Shown here one piece after another: positions 44,995 through 52,505 of a DNA stretch of 64,000 nt. Location of the stretch: assembly GCA_963846315.1 (NCBI GenBank), contig CAWJVM010000003.1, forward strand, positions 1 to 64,000, given 5' to 3'. This stretch comes from RPQJ01 sp963846315. GTDB lineage: Bacteria; Pseudomonadota; Gammaproteobacteria; Steroidobacterales; Steroidobacteraceae. Position numbers and translations under genes: made by a program. The number at the start of each line of letters is the position of its first letter. Position 1 is the first letter of the stretch. The notes beneath the pieces were generated by a model. That model saw nothing but the letters and a program-made list of their open reading frames with translations. It was not told the origin of the DNA and made no database searches.

Positions 44995-45657
44995 ATGCAA
45001 CACCTACGTCACGTCCTGTTCGTCTGTGCGAGCCTGTTCACGGCCCCGCTGTTCGCCGCGGTGCCCGCCAATCCAGCGTTCGATACCGAGCTGCTGTCGA
45101 TCCAGCAGGCCTGGGCCAAGGTCAACTACGAAACGCCCCAGGGCGACGCGCGCACCCAGGCCTTCGACGCATTGGAAAAGCGGGCCGAGAGTTTCACGCA
45201 CCAGAACCCCACGCGTCCCGAGGCACTGATCTGGGAAGGCATCATCGAGAGCAGCTACGCCGGCGCGAAAGGCGGGCTCGGCGCCCTCTCGCTATGCAAG
45301 GAAGCCCGGGGCAACCTCGAGGCGGCGCTCAAGCTCGATCCGAACGCGCTCGATGGCTCGGCCTACACGAGTCTCGGCGCCCTGTATTACAAGGTGCCTG
45401 GCTTCCCCGTCGGCTTCGGCGACGACGAGAAGGCCGAGAAGCTGTTGCAGAAGGCGCTCAAGCTGAACCCGAACGGCATCGACGCAAATTACTTCTACGC
45501 GGAATACCTGTTCGAGCAGGGTCGTTACCCGGAAGCGCTGCAGTACCTCGACAAGGCGGGCAAGGCAGCACCGCGACCGGGTCGCGAATCGGCGGATAAA
45601 GGCCGTCATGGCGAAATCGCCACGCTGACGGCCAAGGTCAAGGCCAAGATGGGCTGA
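44995..45657 (+). CDS. Secreted TPR-repeat protein (TRAP-associated TatT-like)
   Basis: 220-aa exported protein with a signal peptide (MQHLRHVLFVCASLFTAPLFA, cleaved at about 22). Two to three TPR-like helix pairs follow (GNLEAALKLDPNA; AEKLLQKALKLNPNG; YPEALQYLDKAGKAAP). The overall plan resembles the periplasmic TatT component family. It ends the operon, nine bases after the SDR, and overlaps the convergent truC gene by 20 bases. Role unknown; perhaps a scaffold or ligand carrier. Confidence 0.75.
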   Translation: MQHLRHVLFVCASLFTAPLFAAVPANPAFDTELLSIQQAWAKVNYETPQGDARTQAFDALEKRAESFTHQNPTRPEALIWEGIIESSYAGAKGGLGALSLCKEARGNLEAALKLDPNALDGSAYTSLGALYYKVPGFPVGFGDDEKAEKLLQKALKLNPNGIDANYFYAEYLFEQGRYPEALQYLDKAGKAAPRPGRESADKGRHGEIATLTAKVKAKMG

Positions 45658-46411
45658 GAGGACTTGCAGCGTATTGCGCACCCAGCCGGGTGAGCAGCGC
45701 GGCAAACTCGGCGGCCAGCGGCGCTTCGATTCGAAGCGCCGTTGTGCTTTCAGGCGGCTTGAATTCGAGGCGCGTGCAAGCCAGCAGCAAGCGCTGTACT
45801 CCGAACAGCTCGCCAAACAGCCGGTTGTGCCGGCCCTTGCCGTAGGTCGAATCACCGACGATCGGGTGCGACTCGCTGGCGAGGTGGCGCCGCAGCTGGT
45901 GCCGGCGCCCGGTGTGCGGGGTCAGTTCGACCAGCGCATAACGCGACGTCGGGTAGCGATCGACGCACACCGGCAACTCGAACGTCGCCAGGCGCTGAAA
46001 GACCGTCTGCGATTCCCGGGGTGCGTTCGACTGTGGGCCGATGCGCTCGTCTTCGACCGCTGTGAGCGGCCGGTCGATGGTGCCCGCCGCATCCGGCCAG
46101 CCGCGTACCAGCGCGACGTAGGTCTTGACGACGCTGCGCTGCGCGAAGATCGCGCCGTATTCACGGGCTGTGTCCGGATCCAGCCCGAACGCGAGGACTC
46201 CGGACGTGCCCTTGTCGAGGCGATGGATCGTGTAGACCCGCTGACCGAGCTGATCGCGCAGGATCTGCAGCGCAAAGCGGGTTTCGTGCCGGTCGATCGG
46301 TGAGCGGTGCACCAGCAGACCCGACGGCTTGTCGACCACGACCAGTCGCTCGTTCCGATACAGGATCGGCAAGGTCTCGGGCGCAGCGGCGGCTGCGATC
46401 TCACTCACCAT
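45638..46411 (-). CDS. truC: tRNA pseudouridine(65) synthase TruC
   Basis: 257-aa RluA-family pseudouridine synthase. The catalytic aspartate is D66 in HRLDKGTSG. VVVDKPSGLLVHRS at the start, the HTGRRHQLRRHLAS motif and HPIVGDSTYGKGRHN fit TruC (260 aa in E. coli), which modifies U65 of tRNA-Ile and tRNA-Asp. No S4 domain is present, as expected. ATG 46411 overlaps the upstream SDR stop by seven bases. Confidence 0.9.
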   Translation of the reverse strand: MVSEIAAAAAPETLPILYRNERLVVVDKPSGLLVHRSPIDRHETRFALQILRDQLGQRVYTIHRLDKGTSGVLAFGLDPDTAREYGAIFAQRSVVKTYVALVRGWPDAAGTIDRPLTAVEDERIGPQSNAPRESQTVFQRLATFELPVCVDRYPTSRYALVELTPHTGRRHQLRRHLASESHPIVGDSTYGKGRHNRLFGELFGVQRLLLACTRLEFKPPESTTALRIEAPLAAEFAALLTRLGAQYAASPLSPSWP

Positions 46412-47178
46412 GGAATGCGTTCGCCGTCCCAACCGAAGAACTGTCCGGTGTCGGCCGGTTGCAGGCGATCGATCACTTGCAGCAGTTGCGAGACGGCGCG
46501 TTCCACGCCGAACAGCTTGCCCTCTGGCACGTTGGCCTGGAAGGGGCGCGACAGGTCGGTGTCCGTCGTGCCGGGATGCAAACCGACGCAGACGACGTTG
46601 CGGTGACTGCGCGCCCACTCGACCGCGAGCGTCCGCGTGTACATGTTCTGTGCCGCCTTGGAGGCGCGATACGCGTACCAGCCGCCCAGGCGATTGTCGC
46701 CGATGCTGCCGACGCGCGCCGACAGGCTCGCGAAGACGGCCCGATCCGCATGCGCCAGCAAAGGCTCGAAATGCTTGGCCACCAGCAACGGTCCGATCGC
46801 GTTGACCGCAAAGGCCCGGGCCAGCGCCGCCGGGCGCACGTCGGCCAACCGCTTTTCCGGCCGCAGGCGCGAGGAGGCCTCGTGCAGTACCCCTGCGCAG
46901 TTGACGACGAGGTGCAGACGGGAGACCGTACGGGCAGTCGCCGCGGCGGCCGCGGCAACCGCTGGCTCTTCCGTCACGTCCAGCGGAAGGACGGTGAGAC
47001 GTGCTGGATCCGTGCCGGCCAACGCCGCCAGACCTGTCGCGTCGGCGGGCGAACGGCAGGTGGCAAGGACGTGGCCAACCCGGGATTCGGCGAGGCTCTG
47101 CCGCACGAACTCGAGGCCGATGCCGCGGCTGGCACCCAGGACCAGGACATTGCCGCCCGCTGCGAACGATTCGAACAT
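46405..47178 (-). CDS. SDR family oxidoreductase (CsgA/sepiapterin-reductase-like)
   Basis: 257-aa SDR with the cofactor motif GASRGIG at residues 15-21, NCAG, and the catalytic YRASK. HPGTTDTDLSRPFQANVP near the C-terminus is typical of the C-factor (CsgA)-like subgroup often found beside truC or rhomboid genes. Substrate unknown. ATG 47178 precedes the first strand directly; the upstream open frame lies inside the rhomboid gene. Confidence 0.88.
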   Translation of the reverse strand: MFESFAAGGNVLVLGASRGIGLEFVRQSLAESRVGHVLATCRSPADATGLAALAGTDPARLTVLPLDVTEEPAVAAAAAATARTVSRLHLVVNCAGVLHEASSRLRPEKRLADVRPAALARAFAVNAIGPLLVAKHFEPLLAHADRAVFASLSARVGSIGDNRLGGWYAYRASKAAQNMYTRTLAVEWARSHRNVVCVGLHPGTTDTDLSRPFQANVPEGKLFGVERAVSQLLQVIDRLQPADTGQFFGWDGERIPW

Positions 47179-47191
47179 GCAGCGGTGACGC

Positions 47192-48103
47192 TCAGGCCCC
47201 GAGCGTAAGCGCCAGCGCCCAGGCACCCGCGATTGCGGCGAGCGACGCGAGACCGGCGAGCCATTGGGTGCGTGGCCTGGGAATCTGCGACAGGCGACCG
47301 AGCCACCAGCCTGTCGCCGAGCCCGTGATGAAGCCGGTGAGGTGCGCCAGCACGTCGGTGTTCTCGCCGCCCACGCCCGTGAAGCCGAGCAGGAACACAC
47401 CGGCGATCAGCGGCGCCCAGCGGTAGGCCCAGCGTTCGCCCGAATCGGCACGGCGTCGCCACGCAAAAGCCGCGAGCAGGCCGAGCAGGGCAAAGACCAT
47501 GGTCGAAGCGCCGGCCGACACATGGCTGGCTGGTTGCACCGACGCGTTGAGCGCATTGGCGACGGCCGCCGCCGCGACGGCGCCGCCGAAGGCGACCCCC
47601 GGGCCGAGCAGTTGCGACGCAAGCCAGCCGAAGAACGCGCCGAACCCCAGGTTGCTGAGCAGATGCGCGACGTCGAAATGCAGCGTCAGTGCTGTCACCG
47701 TGCGCCAGTATTCACCGCCACGGACGACGGCCGTATCGAGCACGCCCGCGGCCAGCCAGTTGGTCGCGAAGGCGCGGTGACCGGCGAGCCAGGCGACCAG
47801 CACCATGACGAGCACGTACAGGGCCGGCCCGATCCAGGCGCGTGGGTGCATCTGTTCGGGTCGCGCCAGCATGCGCCGTCGCGGCGGGTTCTCCCGGTCG
47901 TAACCGCGCAGGTGGCTGATCGCCGCCGTTGCCGACGGCTCCGGCACGACGACACTCCACAGTTCGCCGTTGGGCACCACCTGCGAGGCGATGCCCACGG
48001 CGTGCAGCATGAACGCGCGTTCTTCGCACGCCGGCCGCCAATGCGAGCGATAGACCTCGACCGGGAGATCGGGCAGCAATGTGGACGGCGGCAGGCTGCT
48101 CAC
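47192..48103 (-). CDS. Rhomboid-family intramembrane serine protease with N-terminal domain
   Basis: 303-aa polytopic protein. A soluble N-terminal part (about 1-88) precedes six or seven helices. The catalytic serine lies in SAGASTMVFALLG and the catalytic histidine in DVLAHLTGFITG; HLLSNLGFGAFFG is the conserved H-x3-N-like loop segment. The serine context is GAST, not the usual GASG. It would cleave membrane-protein helices. Start ATG is only tentatively placed at 48103. Confidence 0.85.
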   Translation of the reverse strand: MSSLPPSTLLPDLPVEVYRSHWRPACEERAFMLHAVGIASQVVPNGELWSVVVPEPSATAAISHLRGYDRENPPRRRMLARPEQMHPRAWIGPALYVLVMVLVAWLAGHRAFATNWLAAGVLDTAVVRGGEYWRTVTALTLHFDVAHLLSNLGFGAFFGWLASQLLGPGVAFGGAVAAAAVANALNASVQPASHVSAGASTMVFALLGLLAAFAWRRRADSGERWAYRWAPLIAGVFLLGFTGVGGENTDVLAHLTGFITGSATGWWLGRLSQIPRPRTQWLAGLASLAAIAGAWALALTLGA

Positions 48104-48121
48104 GGGCGAGACGAGCGGTCG

Positions 48122-49240
48122 TCAGGGCCGCAAGGCGCGGTAGAGGAAGGGCAGGCTCACGTCCATGCGGTAGTCGATGTCCGAGTGGGTGTCGTCGAAT
48201 TCCTCGTAGTGGTGGGTTATGCGCGCCTTTTCAAGGGCCCGCGACAACTGCCGCGAGCCGTAATGGATGTGGTACTGGTCGCGCCAGCCGCAGTCCACGT
48301 AAATCCCCTTCAGGCGACGCAGGTTGCCAGCGTACTTGTCGACCAGCAGGACCGGGTCGTGTTGCAGCCACCGTTTCCAGCGCTGCGGCAGCAGCGCACC
48401 CGTCTCCATGTGAAAAGGCAGGCGAAAGCCGTTGGGCGCCGCCGGATCCGGGTCATAGGTCGCGGCCATGCACACGTTCATCAGGGCGTGGCCTTCGCCC
48501 AGCGTGAGCTTCTGCTTTTTCCACATGGCGTCGAGGAACCGTCGCACACGGCCATCGTCGAGGCCCAGCGCCAGTTTGCCGTCGTCCACTGAATCGACCC
48601 GGTGCGGGTAGCGGCCTGCCTTGCGGGGCGGCCGGCGGAAGCTGCCCAGTTCGTTCAGCGTGTTGGGCCAGTCGGCGCGGTAGATGAAGTCGAAATAGGC
48701 ATCGCCCGAATGATTGGCGATGGCGCCCCAGTGCGACGCGTACTTCATGCCGTGGATCATCGCTCCATAGCCGCCCGATGATTTGCCGAAGCAGCCGCGG
48801 TGATCGCGCGAGGCGAGCGTGCGGAATTCCCGGTCGACGAGCGGGATGACTTCGTCGAGCAGGAAGTCCGCGTAATTGCCGATGGCCGACGAGTTGACGT
48901 ACTGGTTGCCCCCGAGTGACGTGAAGCAGTCCGGAAACACGATGATTGCGGGGCCCATGCGCTGCTCGCGCACCAGTCGCGCCGCGCGTTCCGCCACGTT
49001 CTCGCTGAACGGCTTCCAGTTGAGGTGGGCGATGCCGGTCCCGGTAAATCCGACCAGGTCGTACAGCACTGGGAAGCGCCGGCCGCGACCCTGCGTGGCG
49101 CCGCTGTCGTATTCGTGCGGCAGCCATACGCCGAGCGTCCGGTGCACCGGGTCGCCGAGCGGGTTGTCCGCCAGGACCTGCGAGCGGTGCTCCATCATCA
49201 CGACGGTGCCGCCGGTCCGCGAAGGACGTTTCCTGGCCAT
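48122..49240 (-). CDS. Esterase family alpha/beta hydrolase (enterochelin-esterase-like)
   Basis: 372-aa cytoplasmic esterase of the S-formylglutathione hydrolase / enterochelin esterase type. The nucleophile elbow is GKSSGGYGA and IIVFPDCFTSLGGNQY is the oxyanion-side strand. DDTHSDIDYR near the C-terminus carries the histidine. ATG 49240 has GGAG upstream; it is 97 bases from the divergent S9 peptidase. Substrate unknown. Confidence 0.85.
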   Translation of the reverse strand: MARKRPSRTGGTVVMMEHRSQVLADNPLGDPVHRTLGVWLPHEYDSGATQGRGRRFPVLYDLVGFTGTGIAHLNWKPFSENVAERAARLVREQRMGPAIIVFPDCFTSLGGNQYVNSSAIGNYADFLLDEVIPLVDREFRTLASRDHRGCFGKSSGGYGAMIHGMKYASHWGAIANHSGDAYFDFIYRADWPNTLNELGSFRRPPRKAGRYPHRVDSVDDGKLALGLDDGRVRRFLDAMWKKQKLTLGEGHALMNVCMAATYDPDPAAPNGFRLPFHMETGALLPQRWKRWLQHDPVLLVDKYAGNLRRLKGIYVDCGWRDQYHIHYGSRQLSRALEKARITHHYEEFDDTHSDIDYRMDVSLPFLYRALRP

Positions 49241-49337
49241 GCCGATCTCCTGCACTGGTCGAAGTAGGGGCAGCAGTTTCGCGTATTCGCTAGGATCGCG
49301 CGATGGCGCCCGCCGCGGCGCGACCTGGCGAGATCCC

Positions 49338-51364
49338 ATGCGCACTGTATTTACCCGGTTCGTCGGCTTGGTGCTGCTGGTGGCAACGATCACCTCGGCG
49401 GCGCGGACATCCCCGCCGACCGTTTTGGGCCTGCGGACCTGGCGCGCCTGGCGGAGGTGTCCGAACCCGTGTTTTCGCCCGACGGTGCAACCGTCGTCTA
49501 CACCGTCACCGTGACCAACGCGGCCGAGGACAAGCTGCAATCCGACCTCTGGCGGGTCGGCTTCGATAGCGGCGATCGCACCCAGCTCACGGATACGCCG
49601 AGGCACGACGAGTGGGCGCCGGCCTGGTCACCCGATGGGCGCTGGCTTGCGTTTCTCTCGGACCGTGGCGAGGACGATGCGCAGACGCAGGTGTGGGCCG
49701 TCCCGGTCGGGGGAGGCGAGGCCCGCGTGCTGACGAACCTGCCGAGTGGCGTCGACGACTTCCAGTGGGCGCCCGACAGCCTGCGCCTCGCGCTGACCTC
49801 GACCGATCCCGAGCGACCCGCGGGCGCGCCGAAGCCAAAGAATCCGCCACCGATCGTGACCGACCGTTTTCATTTCAAGCAGGACGTCGACGGCTACCTG
49901 GGCGCACGTCGGTCGCACCTGTACCTGCATGAAATCGCGAGCGGGCAGACGACGCAGCTCACCTCCGGCGCGCACGACGAGGCGTATCCAGCCTGGTCGC
50001 CGGACGGCCGCCGGATCGTATTCGTCACCCGCAGCGGCGAGGATCCGGATCGGCGCCCGAGGATTGCGCTGCAGGTCATCGAGCCGCGCGCCGGTGCGAC
50101 CGCGAAGCCGCTGGCGCAACTGGATGGCGCCGACAGTGATTCGCTGGAAGGCTTGCGGCCGCAGTGGTCGCCGGACGGTCGCCGCATCGCGTACCTGCAG
50201 GGCGGCGCGGAGAAATGGATCTACTACGCGCCGATGCAGCTCGCGCTCATCGATGCGATGACCGGTGCCGTCACCGTGCCTGCCCCGATCGACCGCTGGT
50301 TCTCGCACGTGCAGTGGGCGCCCGATGGCAAGTCGGTGCTGGCCCTGGTCGAACAGAGCCGGACGACCCACGTGTCGCGCATCGAGATCGCAACTGGCAA
50401 GGTCACTCCGCTGACTTCCGGCGCGCGCACCGATGCCGGGTTCGCAACCTCCAGGCAAGGTCGCATGGTCGTGCTCGGCGGCGACGACGTCACGCCCAAC
50501 GAGCTTGCCGCGTTCGAGCAGGGCAAGCTGCGGTCGCTCGGCACGCACAATGCCTGGCTTGCGCAGAAAAAACTCGCGCGTTTCGAGGACATCACGTTCA
50601 AGAGCAAAGACGGCACAGCCATCGATGGCTTGGTCGTGAAGCCGCCAGATCACGTGCCCGGTCGCCGTTACCCCACGATCCTGCGCATTCACGGCGGGCC
50701 CGTGTACCAGTTCAGCCACGAGTTCATGCCTGACTGGCAGGCGTATGCCGCCCGCGGCTTTATCGTGGTCGCGGCCAATCCGCGCGGCAGTTCGGGCCGT
50801 GGCTTCGACTTCTCGCGTGCGATCTACGCCGACTGGGGCAACAAGGACGTGCAGGACGTGCTGGCCGCGGTCGATCATGTCGTCGCGACCGGCATCGCGG
50901 ATCCTGAACGCCTCGGCGTCGGTGGCCGCAGTTATGGCGGCATCCTCACCAACTACGTGATCGCCACCGACACTCGGTTCAAGGCGGCGGTGAGCGGCGC
51001 GGGTGCCTCGAACTGGACTGGGCTCTACGGTCACGATATGTACACGCGCGAGTACGAAATCGAGCTCGGCACACCATGGGCGAATCGCGAACTGTGGGAC
51101 CGCCTCAGTTTTCCGTTCCTGCACGCGGAGCGGATCAAGACGCCGACACTGTTCTATTGCGCCGAGAAGGACTTCAACGTGCCGTGCCATGGCAGCGAGC
51201 AGATGTACCAGGCGCTGCGCTCGCTTGGCGTACCGACGCAGCTCGTCGTGTATCCCGGGGAGAACCATGCCCTGAAGGTGCCGAGTTACCTCCGGGACCG
51301 GCTCGAGCGCCTGCTTGGCTGGAACGTGCAGCACCTTATGCCGAACGACACCACCGCAAAGTAG
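49338..51364 (+). CDS. S9 family peptidase (prolyl-oligopeptidase/DPP-like), signal peptide out of frame
   Basis: Exported serine peptidase with an N-terminal beta-propeller (repeats such as SPDGRWLAFLSDR) and a C-terminal catalytic domain: GGRSYGG (Ser), AEKDFNVP (Asp) and ENHALK (His). The body is open from GTG 49457. A clear signal peptide (MRTVFTRFVGLVLLVATIT, ATG 49338) lies upstream in another frame, and the mature N-terminus (DIPADRFGPADLARL) in the body frame begins right after it. Adding one base near 49395-49405 joins them into a 675-aa precursor. Most likely a base error in the GGCGGCGCGG stretch. Confidence 0.88.
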
Positions 51365-51392
51365 GACGCGCAAGGCAGATGCGAGGGGTACG

Positions 51393-52445
51393 TTGAACGC
51401 GGATGAACGGCCGCCTGGTCTCGACCGGGCGCACGCGCTCGACCCGAAATACTACTTCGGCGAGGCAACGTTCGAACTGGAACGCCGGCAGGTCTTCGCT
51501 GCCTCGTGGCAGATGGTTGCCCATCGCGCGGAACTGGCCGAGGCGGGCGATCACGTGCTGGTGAATGTCGCGGGCACGCCGGTCGTGCTGCTGCGCGCAG
51601 CCGACGGCTTTCTCCGTGCGTTCCCGAATGTCTGTCGCCACCGCGCGGGGCCGCTCGTGCTCTGCGGCGGCAAGGGCCTTGGCAACCTGCGCTGCAAGTA
51701 CCATGGCTGGCTGTATAACCAGGAAGGCCAACTGGTCGCGGCGCCCGAGATGCAGGAGGCGAAGGATTTCCGGGTCGGCGACGTGCGGCTGCCGCGGTTC
51801 CAGGTTCGGGAGTGGCAGGGTCTCGTCTTCGTCGCGCTCGCTGACGACGTGCCTGACTTCGAGTGTGTCTACGCCGGCATCACCGAGCGCATCGCTCCCG
51901 TTGAACTCGGCATGATGCAGTTCGTGCGGCGCGACTCCTGGGACATCGCGTGCAACTGGAAGGTCTACGTCGACAACTACCTCGAGGGATACCACGTCCC
52001 GCTGATCCATCCAGCTTTGTCCAGAGTCGTCGACTACCGCAACTACGAGGTCGAACTGTTCGAGTGGTACTCCCTGCAGCATTCCCCGCTGCAGGGCAGC
52101 GATGACGTGTACGGCGACGGCCAGGCGTACTACTTCTTCATCTATCCCAACGTGATGCTGAACGTGATGCCCGGACGACTGCAGACCAACCGCGTGCTGC
52201 CGCTCGGTCCTGGCCGGTGCCGCGTCGAGTTCGAGTGGTTCTACACGCCCACCGATCAGGCTTACGCGCGGATCGAGAACGATCGCGGGTTCACCAACGC
52301 GATCCAGGACGAGGACGTCGACATCTGTGAGCGCGTGCAGATCGGCCTGGCGTCGGGCCACTACGCGGCAGGCAGGTTGTGTCCACGACGCGAGGCGGGC
52401 GTGTGGCATTTTCACGAGCGACTGCGGGCGGTGTACGTGAGGTAG
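51393..52445 (+). CDS. Rieske ring-hydroxylating oxygenase, alpha subunit
   Basis: 350-aa oxygenase component. The Rieske [2Fe-2S] ligands are C81 and H83 (CRHRAG) and C101 and H104 (CKYHGW). The mononuclear iron site is D194 with H201 and H206 (DNYLEGYHVPLIHP) and a distal acid near residue 305. The frame opens inside the previous gene; TTG 51393 with GAGGGG upstream is the best start. No ferredoxin or reductase gene is adjacent, so redox partners must be encoded elsewhere. Substrate unknown (aromatic, or amine as in choline/carnitine oxygenases). Confidence 0.88.
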   Translation: MNADERPPGLDRAHALDPKYYFGEATFELERRQVFAASWQMVAHRAELAEAGDHVLVNVAGTPVVLLRAADGFLRAFPNVCRHRAGPLVLCGGKGLGNLRCKYHGWLYNQEGQLVAAPEMQEAKDFRVGDVRLPRFQVREWQGLVFVALADDVPDFECVYAGITERIAPVELGMMQFVRRDSWDIACNWKVYVDNYLEGYHVPLIHPALSRVVDYRNYEVELFEWYSLQHSPLQGSDDVYGDGQAYYFFIYPNVMLNVMPGRLQTNRVLPLGPGRCRVEFEWFYTPTDQAYARIENDRGFTNAIQDEDVDICERVQIGLASGHYAAGRLCPRREAGVWHFHERLRAVYVR

Positions 52446-52505
52446 AGTCGCCGGGCGCAGCTTGCGCAATCGATTCCCTGCCCAGGGAGCCTGATCTCCG
52501 TCGGC

